Positions 1-6,475 of a DNA stretch of 14,011 nucleotides are shown here, in pieces; position 1 is the stretch's first letter, and each line of letters opens with the position of its first letter. The position numbers and the translations under genes were made by a program. Source of the DNA: Geobacter sp. UBA698. GTDB taxonomy: Bacteria > Desulfobacterota > Desulfuromonadia > Geobacterales > Pseudopelobacteraceae. The notes below the pieces were generated by a model. The model saw nothing but the letters and a program-made list of their open reading frames with translations. It was not told the origin of the DNA and made no database searches. Location of the stretch: assembly GCA_002298925.1 (NCBI GenBank), contig DBMM01000061.1, forward strand, positions 1,763 through 15,773, written 5' to 3'.

Positions 1-1142
1 GTGTTGCCGAACCATTGCTTTTTGCCTGGGGCATGCTGTGGTGGTTTGCAAGCGGGTGGGTGGAGGTAATTGCGCATATGCCGGACGACCTGATTTTTGG
101 CTCGACCTTGGTGTTTCTGGCTATCTCCTGTTACATCTGCACTTTTCTGAGAAACCGGCTCGATTGGCAGCTATTGGATTGGCCGTCGCTGGGGGGGCTG
201 CCTGTCCTTTCAGTCTTTGTCTGTCTGCAATACGTGGCTAACGACAGCTTTCCCTCTCTTCGTGGTGGCTGGTTCGCTTGGCCGTTGGGGCTTGCAGCAT
301 GGTATCTGACCCTGTATGACAATCGCAATCGTCAACCGCGTCTCCCGGCGATAGTCCATGCCGCGCCATTATGGTTGATAAGCCTGCTGGTCGGTTGGGA
401 GATCTTCGGTCGTATATCGGAATATCTGCCGGGTATGGAGACGTGGGCTCTGTGTGTCTGGGGAGCAGTTCCGGCTTTGATGGTGTTACTGATTTCGTGC
501 CGCGGGACTCATCTTCCCTGGCCGGTGGAGGGCAATCTGACCACCTACCTGGGACTCGGCTCCATGCCTTTGGCGATTGCAGGCTGGTTATGGCTGCTGT
601 ACGCCAATCTGACCCAGGCTGGTAATCCTGCTCCGCTTCCCTATCTGCCGTTACTGAATCCCTTGGATGGGGTCGCGTTGCTGGTGGTGGTAAGCTTGGT
701 TTGCTGGTATCGCGTCGTCCGTGAATCCCACCTGGGACTGGCCCAGTGGCTTGAGCCGCGGAAGGCAGCTATCGTTCTGGCAGCAACGCTCTTTCTCTGG
801 CTGAACGCCATTCTGCTGCGCTCCATCCACCACTGGTGCGGCGTCCCTTTTACTCCTCAAGACCTGCTTAACTCGTTGACGGTGCAATCCACCCTTTCCA
901 TCTGCTGGTGTCTGCTGGCTCTGGCAATTATGACGGTGGCCACACGTCGTGAACTGCGTTTTGTCTGGATGGTCGGCGCCGGGCTGCTGGGTGTGGTGGT
1001 GGCAAAACTTTTTCTGGTGGACCTGGCTGGTCATGGCAGCCTGGCTCGTATCATCTCCTTTGTTGTGGTCGGCTTACTGATCCTGTTGATCGGCTGGGTT
1101 TCACCGGTACCGCCCCGGACAACGCAGGGAGAAGCGCCATGA
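1..1142 (+). CDS. DUF2339 family membrane protein, C-terminal part (5' end outside window)
   Basis: The reading frame is open from the first full codon (base 3) to a TGA at 1140-1142, so the gene begins upstream. The first in-frame TTG (15) is not its start, because codons before it read VAEP and continue the family pattern. About 380 residues are present, against roughly 900 usual for this family. They form a chain of about ten hydrophobic helices. Family landmarks are the LPLLNPLDG segment (codons at about 640-670), the RSIHHWCGVPF segment (about 820-850), the KLFLVDLAGHG segment (about 1005-1035) and a final helix ending WVSPVPP. DUF2339 proteins are polytopic inner-membrane proteins of unknown biochemical role. 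The stop overlaps the next ATG (ATGA), so this gene is probably translated together with the DUF3999 gene, a pairing often seen for these families. Family assignment is confident; function is unknown. Confidence 0.9.
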   Translation, partial: VAEPLLFAWGMLWWFASGWVEVIAHMPDDLIFGSTLVFLAISCYICTFLRNRLDWQLLDWPSLGGLPVLSVFVCLQYVANDSFPSLRGGWFAWPLGLAAWYLTLYDNRNRQPRLPAIVHAAPLWLISLLVGWEIFGRISEYLPGMETWALCVWGAVPALMVLLISCRGTHLPWPVEGNLTTYLGLGSMPLAIAGWLWLLYANLTQAGNPAPLPYLPLLNPLDGVALLVVVSLVCWYRVVRESHLGLAQWLEPRKAAIVLAATLFLWLNAILLRSIHHWCGVPFTPQDLLNSLTVQSTLSICWCLLALAIMTVATRRELRFVWMVGAGLLGVVVAKLFLVDLAGHGSLARIISFVVVGLLILLIGWVSPVPPRTTQGEAP

Positions 1143-2710
1143 GACCGGAAAGAGTTTTGGAGCAAGGGGGCCGCAGAAAAAAGCGCTTACGCAATGCTAC
1201 CATTTGGTGCAAGGGAATCAATCCACATCTGTTCGGATTTTCGTTGAGAGCACTTTCTGTTTTGACGTTACACACATTCCGTTGGCTCATGATTCAGGTC
1301 GAGATGCGGTTGCGGCATGGATTTCACGAATGTTCCGAGTCCTTAAGCCTTGCACGAAATCGTATATTCGTGGTTGGCCGTATTCTGGCCGTGGTGTTGC
1401 TGCCGCTTTTATCATTCACCCCCGCTTTGGCCGACAATACACTGAATATAAGCGATTTCGCCCGGGTAATGCCGCTGACGTTTTCGGGTAACGGTGCTCT
1501 GTACGAATTACCGCTTCCGACGGAGGTCTATATCTGGTCCAAGCGGCATGACGTGAGAGACCTGGCCGTGTTCAACGGACAGGGCGAGATCGTCCCGTTT
1601 ACTCTGTTGGCGCCTGCAACAGTGCGGACGCCACTACCCGGCCGAGACCTGCCGCTTTTTCCGCTCAACGGTCCAGAGCGTTCGCGTCGGGGGGATATTG
1701 CTTTACAGGTGCGTACTGATGAACATGGCGCCATTGTCAAACTCAACACCGTACACGCCCCTGCGTCGGGAGACCGTGTTTCCGGCTATATAGCGGATGC
1801 CAGCGCGCTGGATCAGTCTGTCAACGGTTTGGATCTTGTCCTCAGGCCTGGCTCGCATGGATATCTGGGCACGTTGCAGGTGGAATGCAGCGATGATCTG
1901 CAGCAGTGGCGGTCGCTAGCATCCGGCGCTATCGCAACGTTATCGGCGGGAGATCGCCAACTCGACAGGGAACGGCTCGAGTTTCCTGTTGTCAAGGCTC
2001 GCTATTTCAGGCTCAGCATCAGCCCGGAACAGGGTGTTCCCCGCATTGAAGCCGTTACAGCCCGGCTTGAACCGCTCCCGGTAACGCAGAAGCGTGAAAA
2101 ATTGAACGTGATTATCACACCGGTCAAAGGAAGAGATGGCGAATACTTGGCGCGCACCAGCGGCCATGTGCCGGTTGACCGTCTGCGCCTGGTATTTCCG
2201 GACGAAAACAGCCTGGCCCAAGTCACCTTTTTGTCGCGGCCGGATGACAAAAACCCCTGGAACGAGCGAGGTTCCGGCACGTTCTATCGTTTGCATCGAG
2301 ATACCGGTGTGCTGGAAAGCGCCCCGCTGGAGATTGCAGCTACTGCGGATGAACAATGGCTGATCCGTGTCCGGCAAGCCGGAGGAGGTTTGGGGAACAA
2401 CCTGCCGCAACTGGAGATTGGCTGGCAACCCCACCGGCTGGTCTTTGCGGCTCGCGGTGAACCACCTTTCCGGCTGGCATACGGCAGCGCCCGCAATGGC
2501 CTTGATTCCCTGCGGGACGATGCACTTGTGCTTGGGCTTGTAACCTGGGAACAGCAAGGAATCAAGCCGCTTCCAGCCCAGGCCGGAGCATCGCAGGAAT
2601 CGGGGGGCAGGCTGGCGCTGCAACCTGGAAGAGGCTATTGCTCTGGAGCGCACTACTCCTGGGGGTGCTGTTGCTGGCACGGATGGCCTGGCGATTGGCG
2701 CGGGAAATGA
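1139..2710 (+). CDS. DUF3999 family exported/membrane protein, C-terminal helix frameshifted
   Basis: This 523-residue frame matches the DUF3999 family, which has an exported N-terminus, a long beta-rich periplasmic part and one C-terminal membrane helix. A signal peptide lies near residues 73-98 (FVVGRILAVVLLPLLSFTPALA, cut before DN). The family-like body follows (SDFARVMPLTF, LPLPTEVY, then strands to about residue 490). The start at 1139 overlaps the previous stop (ATGA) and has AGGGAGA at 1126-1132. It leaves about 70 unusual residues ahead of the signal peptide, so ATG 1289 or ATG 1304 may be the real start. The last 30 residues in this frame are Cys/Gly/Trp-rich and unlike the family. 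Reading one base back from about 2602-2626 gives the expected anchor (WKRLLLWSALLLG, then ARMAWRLAREM) ending at TGA 2719-2721. The gene is therefore broken, slips during translation, or carries a sequence error. The biochemical role of the family is not known to me. Confidence 0.82.
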   Translation: MRPERVLEQGGRRKKRLRNATIWCKGINPHLFGFSLRALSVLTLHTFRWLMIQVEMRLRHGFHECSESLSLARNRIFVVGRILAVVLLPLLSFTPALADNTLNISDFARVMPLTFSGNGALYELPLPTEVYIWSKRHDVRDLAVFNGQGEIVPFTLLAPATVRTPLPGRDLPLFPLNGPERSRRGDIALQVRTDEHGAIVKLNTVHAPASGDRVSGYIADASALDQSVNGLDLVLRPGSHGYLGTLQVECSDDLQQWRSLASGAIATLSAGDRQLDRERLEFPVVKARYFRLSISPEQGVPRIEAVTARLEPLPVTQKREKLNVIITPVKGRDGEYLARTSGHVPVDRLRLVFPDENSLAQVTFLSRPDDKNPWNERGSGTFYRLHRDTGVLESAPLEIAATADEQWLIRVRQAGGGLGNNLPQLEIGWQPHRLVFAARGEPPFRLAYGSARNGLDSLRDDALVLGLVTWEQQGIKPLPAQAGASQESGGRLALQPGRGYCSGAHYSWGCCCWHGWPGDWRGK

Positions 2711-2721
2711 GATCGGAGTGA
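2602..2721 (+). other. Out-of-frame C-terminal membrane anchor of the DUF3999 gene
   Basis: In the -1 frame relative to the main DUF3999 frame, bases 2626-2718 encode TGG AAG AGG, then an uninterrupted hydrophobic helix of about 18 residues, then the basic tail ARMAWRLAREMRSE and a TGA at 2719-2721. This is what DUF3999 proteins normally carry at their C-terminus. A run of six Gs at 2602-2607 followed by C is the likely point of change. In the main frame it reads TCG GGG GGC, and one missing G would explain the shift. The same bases fit the X XXY YYZ layout of a -1 slippery heptamer (G GGG GGC). The alternative crossing point is CAA-CC-TGG at 2621-2628. Confidence 0.75.
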
Positions 2722-2724
2722 ATT

Positions 2725-2739
2725 TGGAAAAACTTTCCA
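2725..2739. terminator. Small hairpin between convergent DUF3999 and dehydrogenase genes
   Basis: TGGAAA (2725-2730) and TTTCCA (2734-2739) are perfect inverted repeats around a 3-base loop in the 62-bp convergent gap. The stem is short and AT-rich and no T-run follows, so a role in termination is only a guess. Confidence 0.25.
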
Positions 2740-2783
2740 CAAAGCAGGGCTTGTACCCTCAACGCGGGATATGGGAAAGGTTG

Positions 2784-3698
2784 CTATATGCGTCGGGCCA
2801 GTTCATTGGCATAAGCAATTCCAAGTGTGTCAGCGTGTTCTTGCATCCATTCAGTCAGTCTGGTTGTCCCGGCGGGTTTGTCGTTAACGTAGAGCAGGTC
2901 TGCCATGAGCCCCCTTATTTCCTCGAAGGTGATGATCGTATCCCCCACCAGCCGTCCAATAATGATGCCGCAAAGATAACCCAGCCAAGGAGGAGTCGAC
3001 ATGATTGGGCGGCATTTGCCGATTGTGGTTCCAATCATGCTCAGGAGCTCCCGATAGGTAAAAGTCTCGGGCCCAATAGCGTTTATGATCGTATTTTCGC
3101 TTCCTGCTCCCTGTTCCACGGCAAGGCGCGCCAGATCGTCTACATATATCGGTTGAAGACGGTATGACCCATCGCCGAATACGCCAACAACCGGAAAACG
3201 ACGCATCACCCAGGCCATGTTGTTGATCAGGATGTCCTCTTTGCCGAATAGGACTGCGGGCCGGAGTATGGCGTATGAAAGGCCTGATTCCTTTAAAGCC
3301 CGTTCGAGCTGTCCTTTTCCGCGAAAGTACTCCAACTGCGAGGTTTCCGACGGGTTGGTGATGCTGATATGCACAAGTTTCCGGACCCCGGCCTCCTGTG
3401 CGGCGGCAAAGAGTCGTAAGGTGTTTTCAACTGCCTGCGAATGTGAAAATGTGACATGGTTAAAGCGGACCCAATATGTGTTGTAGAGAACCGCGGCACC
3501 ACGTAGTGAATCGACCAGTTGTTTGTGGTTGCTGAAGTCAAGCGGTTTGACCTCGACCTTCCCCTGAAAATAATCCGGGCGATTAAGCCGATTGGTAATG
3601 GTGGTAACCCTGTGGCCGGCGTCAAGCAGGCGCTGTGCAATGTATTTTCCTGAGTAGCTGAATGCTCCGGTTACGACATGCTTTTCACCTGTTTTCAT
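2784..3698 (-). CDS. Atypical NAD(P)-dependent short-chain dehydrogenase / epimerase-like protein
   Basis: This 304-residue protein has a Rossmann fold of the extended or atypical SDR type (NmrA/NDUFA9-like). The N-terminal dinucleotide loop is TGAFSYSG at residues 10-17, where the third glycine pattern differs from the classical GxxGxxG. A D54-F-S motif follows the third strand, and Y124-F-R-G-K128 fits the YxxxK active-site pair. LRPAVLFG (145-152) and PIYVDDLA (183-190) are typical of the extended/NAD-binding_10 group. The C-terminal part has a hydrophobic stretch around 238-257, so membrane association is possible. The start ATG is preceded by AAGGAG about 7 bases upstream. The gene lies 62 bp downstream of the GbsR/MarR-type regulator gene on the same strand, and an 18-bp inverted repeat shared with the regulator promoter lies just upstream. 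It is probably repressed by that regulator. The substrate cannot be read from the sequence. Confidence 0.88.
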   Translation of the reverse strand: MKTGEKHVVTGAFSYSGKYIAQRLLDAGHRVTTITNRLNRPDYFQGKVEVKPLDFSNHKQLVDSLRGAAVLYNTYWVRFNHVTFSHSQAVENTLRLFAAAQEAGVRKLVHISITNPSETSQLEYFRGKGQLERALKESGLSYAILRPAVLFGKEDILINNMAWVMRRFPVVGVFGDGSYRLQPIYVDDLARLAVEQGAGSENTIINAIGPETFTYRELLSMIGTTIGKCRPIMSTPPWLGYLCGIIIGRLVGDTIITFEEIRGLMADLLYVNDKPAGTTRLTEWMQEHADTLGIAYANELARRI

Positions 3699-3726
3699 GG
3701 CTTTTCTCCTTGCTTTTGTTCTGAAT

Positions 3727-3744
3727 GTTCAGAAAACAATGAAC
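3727..3744 (-). promoter_or_regulatory. Operator copy 1 for the GbsR/MarR-type regulator, upstream of the dehydrogenase
   Basis: On the minus strand this reads GTTCATTGTTTTCTGAAC: inverted GTTCA/TGAAC half-sites with an 8-base spacer. It matches the repeat in front of the regulator gene at 15 of 18 positions. An overlapping perfect palindrome, TTCTGAA-TG-TTCAGAA (3719-3734), shares one arm and adds a third half-site. The site lies about 30 bp before the dehydrogenase start, between the two genes. A regulator binding site is inferred from the repeat and its position. No convincing -35/-10 pair was found here, so it may act on read-through from the regulator promoter or on a weak internal promoter. 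Confidence 0.62.
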
Positions 3745-3760
3745 AGCAATGGTAAAAAAA

Positions 3761-4255
3761 TTACTTATTCATAAAAAACGAGATGATGGCGCGGGCCTGG
3801 TTTTCGCTTGATAGCAGTTTTGTGGCCAATGCGTGAAAGGTTTCAAGCATTTGCTCCATCTGCTTCAATCTTTCGAGTGCTATGCCGTCCGGGGACTCTT
3901 TGGCGTTTTCCAGGATGGCCTGAATATTGGATACAAGGGGATCAAATTCCCTTTTTTTTCTTTCACGCATGATACTAAACAGCATTTTCCAGACATCTGG
4001 TTCGCAAACGTAGAATTCACGGCGATCCCCGGACAAAAAAGTTTTTTTGATTACCCCCCATGAACGTAGTTCCTTGAGGCTGGTGCTGACATTGCTTTTG
4101 CTGATGCCGAGTCTCTGTGCGATATCGTCGAGGCACCAGGAACTTTCCGTGGCGATCAGAAGTCCGTGTACCCTGGCTACGGATGTATTCACTCCCCAAA
4201 GCGAACCCATTGATCCCCATGAGTCAACAAAGTCATCAACAATTGAGGTGTCCAT
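3761..4255 (-). CDS. GbsR/MarR-type winged-helix transcriptional regulator
   Basis: This is a 164-residue cytoplasmic DNA-binding protein of the GbsR branch of the MarR superfamily. The opening FVDSWGSMGSLWGVNTSVAR with VHGLLIA (about 9-35) is typical of GbsR-like proteins. The winged helix-turn-helix spans about residues 38-85: CLDDIAQRLGISKSNVSTSL is the helix-turn-helix and GVIKKTFLSGDRREFY the wing. A charged helical C-terminus (about 95-150) probably forms the dimer. ATG is at 4255, with AAAGGAG about 9 bases upstream. A well-formed promoter overlaps an 18-bp inverted repeat, so autorepression is likely. The second copy of that repeat in front of the dehydrogenase makes that gene the likely target. 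GbsR itself controls glycine betaine synthesis genes in Bacillus, but nothing here shows the same ligand. The family call is secure; the effector is unknown. Confidence 0.88.
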   Translation of the reverse strand: MDTSIVDDFVDSWGSMGSLWGVNTSVARVHGLLIATESSWCLDDIAQRLGISKSNVSTSLKELRSWGVIKKTFLSGDRREFYVCEPDVWKMLFSIMRERKKREFDPLVSNIQAILENAKESPDGIALERLKQMEQMLETFHALATKLLSSENQARAIISFFMNK

Positions 4256-4272
4256 AGACTATATTCTCCTTT

Positions 4273-4290
4273 GTTCACTTATTTCTGAAC
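4273..4290 (-). promoter_or_regulatory. Operator copy 2 at the regulator promoter
   Basis: The plus strand reads GTTCACTTATTTCTGAAC, an inverted GTTCA/TGAAC pair with an 8-base spacer. It matches at 15 of 18 positions the reverse complement of the site at 3727-3744. It overlaps the last three bases of the -10 hexamer and the expected transcription start of the regulator gene, a position where a bound dimer would block RNA polymerase. The shared sequence and placement support an autoregulatory operator; binding itself is inferred. Confidence 0.68.
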
Positions 4291-4316
4291 ATACCAACTG
4301 CGAACAGATTCGTCAA
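4288..4316 (-). promoter_or_regulatory. Sigma-70-type promoter of the GbsR/MarR-type regulator gene
   Basis: Reading the minus strand, TTGACG (4316-4311) and TATGTT (4293-4288) are separated by exactly 17 bases. Transcription would start near 4280, leaving a leader of about 25 bases that contains the AAAGGAG ribosome site. The -10 runs into the operator copy at 4273-4290. Confidence 0.6.
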
Positions 4317-4689
4317 TCAATTTTCGATAGAGCCGAAGACTGTTGATTGCAAAGACATGGCAATTTGGTTACCGGAAGCTAGCGATAGGTAAATAATGCT
4401 TGTGATGTCGGCAATTTTTGTATATCTGCTTTCAGTTAGGTGGTTCAGGGATTCGATTCTCTCGACGAAATACAAGTGATATCGGCTTGTTTCACAGGAC
4501 TGACTATTCTGGCACATTCCATGTAAGTGATTAAAAGAAATACAAACTGAGAGGATGCTTCAAAATCCGGGATTTTGACGAGAGATCACGCTCGGTTACT
4601 GTGCGGGAGATGAGATCGGTAAAATGAAATTATGGACATAAAAATCAACTCTGTTAGGGGCAATCTATGGTAGAACAGGAGCGAGGTGA
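4317..4689. other. Gene-free interval between regulator promoter and M28 peptidase
   Basis: About 370 bp with no credible coding frame on either strand. It holds the 19-bp palindrome at 4560-4578 and, at its right end, the ribosome site of the M28 peptidase gene. No clear -35/-10 pair was found for that gene; TAAAAT near 4620 is a possible -10 without a good -35. Nothing resembling a tRNA, a riboswitch or a transposon end could be supported. Confidence 0.5.
4560..4578. repeat. Perfect 19-bp palindrome upstream of the M28 peptidase gene
   Basis: TCAAAATCC (4560-4568) and GGATTTTGA (4570-4578) are exact inverted repeats around a single central G. The one-base centre favours a protein-binding site on duplex DNA over an RNA hairpin. 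It lies about 115 bp before the peptidase start, where a regulator could act. Confidence 0.5.
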
Positions 4690-5706
4690 ATGACGATGCA
4701 GGTTTTTCCAAATAGAAACCAGCTTGCGTATTTTCTGTTGAGATGCGGAGTCTTTATCGGACTGGTGACTTTGGGAGGTTGCTTTATGATGGCAATGCCG
4801 GGAAAAAGTCATAAAGGCCCTTTGCCTCAACCAACGAATGAGGAACACGTGCTGGCGGAACGCCTCAAGGCGCAGGTCACCATGCTGGCCGGAACCATTG
4901 GTGAGCGCAACACAACTCGCTATGACCAACTGCAGCAGTCGGCGGCGTATATCGGCGAACAACTCCGCGGGATGGGGTATGAGATTCGCAAAGAACCTTA
5001 CCTGGCTGGCGGCAAGCAGGTGATGAATATCGAGGCACAGCTTAAGGGCGTTCGGCAGCCGGATGAGATCGTGGTGATCGGCGCGCATTACGATTCGCCG
5101 CCGGAATCGCCCGGCGCCAATGACAATGCCTCGGGTGTGGCTGCCCTGCTGGAACTTGCGCGCAGGTTTAAAGATACAAAGCCTGGCCGTACCCTCCGTT
5201 TTGTTGCTTTCGTCAACGAAGAGCCACCTTTTTTTCAGACCGGCCTGATGGGCAGCCGCGTTTATGCTGCAGGCGCCAAGAAACGGGGCGAAAAGATCAA
5301 GGCTATGCTGGCCCTGGAAACCATCGGCTATTATTCCGATGCTCCGAAGAGCCAGCATTATCCCCCTCCATTCAACCTGTTCTACCCCGATACCGGCAAT
5401 TTCATTGGTTTTGTCGGCAATTTCGGTTCCCGCCAGCTTGTGCGTTCCTGTGTCAAAACGTTCCGCGAAACGACTCCCTTCCCATCCGAAGGGCTGGCTG
5501 CTCCGAAATTCATCGCAGGGATCGGCTGGTCCGATCATTGGTCCTTCTGGCAGGAGGGCTATCCCGGTATCATGGTCACCGATACTGCGCCGTTCCGCTA
5601 CCCGCATTATCACGAACCAAACGATACACCGGAAAAGCTGGACTATGAACGGATGGCGCGAGTAGTGGCAGGGATCGGCAGGGTGGTGGAAGGGTTAATG
5701 AAATGA
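4690..5706 (+). CDS. M28-family zinc peptidase, predicted lipoprotein
   Basis: This 338-residue exported enzyme is of the M28 (aminopeptidase Y/S-like) family, probably cleaving small peptides or amino-acid conjugates outside the cytoplasm. A hydrophobic signal ends in the lipobox LGGC, with Cys31 as the lipidated residue. The catalytic domain covers about 80-338. GAHYD contributes zinc ligand His133; PGANDNASG contributes the bridging Asp145. NEEP contributes the catalytic/ligand pair Glu177-Glu178, LALETIGYYSD contributes Glu210, and GWSDHWSFW and YPHYHEPNDTPEKLDY give the closing Asp282 and His308. All expected metal-site residues are present, so it should be active. AGGAG at 4677-4681 serves ATG 4690, while GAGGTGA at 4683-4689 would fit ATG 4696; the two starts differ by two residues. 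The YiiX-like gene follows after 25 bp and is probably cotranscribed. The natural substrate is unknown. Confidence 0.92.
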   Translation: MTMQVFPNRNQLAYFLLRCGVFIGLVTLGGCFMMAMPGKSHKGPLPQPTNEEHVLAERLKAQVTMLAGTIGERNTTRYDQLQQSAAYIGEQLRGMGYEIRKEPYLAGGKQVMNIEAQLKGVRQPDEIVVIGAHYDSPPESPGANDNASGVAALLELARRFKDTKPGRTLRFVAFVNEEPPFFQTGLMGSRVYAAGAKKRGEKIKAMLALETIGYYSDAPKSQHYPPPFNLFYPDTGNFIGFVGNFGSRQLVRSCVKTFRETTPFPSEGLAAPKFIAGIGWSDHWSFWQEGYPGIMVTDTAPFRYPHYHEPNDTPEKLDYERMARVVAGIGRVVEGLMK

Positions 5707-5731
5707 TACTTTTTTCAAGGTCCGTATAACA

Positions 5732-6352
5732 ATGATTACTCCGATAATACGCGTACTGGCTCTTCTGTTTTCACTGATCTGTTTGACCTGTTTCCCGGTT
5801 TTGGCTGCCGATCTGCAGGATGGCGATATTGTCTTTCAGCAATCCAAATCCCCACAGAGCCTGGCTATCCAGAAAGCGACCGGATCGAAATACAGCCATG
5901 TGGGGATTGTTATTTGCCGCAGTGGATTTCCGCAGGTATTCGAAGCTGCGGACAAGGTGCGCTATACCCCCCTAAATGAGTGGATTCGGCGCGGTGTTGG
6001 CGGCAAATATGCGGTAAAGCGTTTGCGTAATGCAGACAGTGTTCTGAACGGGGAGATGCTCAGTAAACTGCGCAGGACAGCCGAGGAGTTGCGCGGCAAA
6101 CCCTATGACCCCTATTTCGAGTGGTCGGATTCACGTATCTATTGTTCGGAGCTTGTCTGGAAGATCTACGAAAGATCGCTGGGGATTGAAATCGGGCGTT
6201 TGCAAAAATTGAAAGAGATGAACCTCACATCACCGGTTGTCAGGAAAGCGCTCCTCAAAAGATTCGGCAAAAAGGTTCCGCTCAATGAAAAGGTCATCAC
6301 GCCGGCGGCCATATTCAATTCAAGGCTGCTGGTAACGGTGGATGGAGGGTAG
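5732..6352 (+). CDS. Secreted YiiX-type (permuted NlpC/P60-like) cysteine hydrolase
   Basis: A 206-residue protein with a signal peptide (residues 1-26, cleavage after VLA). It then has the permuted NlpC/P60 papain-like arrangement typical of the YiiX (COG3863) group. The entry is LQDGDIVFQQSKSP; the histidine-bearing YSHVGIV gives His56; VFEA (69-72) follows the second strand; and the catalytic cysteine lies late, in RIYCSELVWKIY (Cys138). The permuted order, His before Cys, distinguishes it from classical NlpC peptidoglycan endopeptidases. Members may act on peptidoglycan peptides or on acyl/amide bonds of lipids, so the substrate is open. A modest AAGGT ribosome site sits about 10 bases before the ATG. 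The 25-bp gap from the M28 lipoprotein gene suggests one transcript. It is followed by a strong hairpin at 6423-6461. Confidence 0.85.
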   Translation: MITPIIRVLALLFSLICLTCFPVLAADLQDGDIVFQQSKSPQSLAIQKATGSKYSHVGIVICRSGFPQVFEAADKVRYTPLNEWIRRGVGGKYAVKRLRNADSVLNGEMLSKLRRTAEELRGKPYDPYFEWSDSRIYCSELVWKIYERSLGIEIGRLQKLKEMNLTSPVVRKALLKRFGKKVPLNEKVITPAAIFNSRLLVTVDGG

Positions 6353-6422
6353 GTGGTTGTTGCTCTTCGAATTTGTGACGGTTGTACGGCAGGCTGTCTC
6401 AGTCTCTTGTTGAGCTTTCCTG

Positions 6423-6461
6423 TGCTGAGGCATTCGCAAGATTGCCTGGAATGCCTCAGTA
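6423..6461. terminator. Long perfect stem-loop between convergent genes, likely bidirectional terminator
   Basis: CTGAGGCATTC (6425-6435) and GAATGCCTCAG (6449-6459) form an 11-bp perfect stem around a 13-base loop. A G-T wobble and a T-A pair extend it to 6423/6461. It lies in the 123-bp gap between the YiiX-like gene and the minus-strand membrane-protein gene. No T-run follows on either strand, so it may be a weak terminator or an mRNA 3'-end stabiliser. A second small inverted repeat, ATAAAT-CGGG-ATTTAT (6461-6476), follows directly and reaches the stop codon of the minus-strand gene. Confidence 0.55.
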
Positions 6462-6475
6462 TAAATCGGGATTTA

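Noticed and set aside
1940..2740. 266-residue minus-strand reading frame
   Set aside because: Shadow of the DUF3999 gene; Pro/Arg/Ser-rich and without domain features.
2718..3167. 149-residue plus-strand reading frame with GTG start right after the DUF3999 gene
   Set aside because: It runs mostly antisense to the well-supported dehydrogenase gene, shows no family pattern, and its start lies inside the corrected DUF3999 end.
4435..4475. GGTTCAGGGATTCGATTCT-like stretch resembling a tRNA T-arm
   Set aside because: No acceptor, D-arm or anticodon stem could be built around it, and the paired bases do not match.
4654..5613. 319-residue minus-strand reading frame
   Set aside because: It is antisense to the M28 peptidase, whose complete zinc-site motifs prove the plus strand; the minus-strand protein has no recognisable features.
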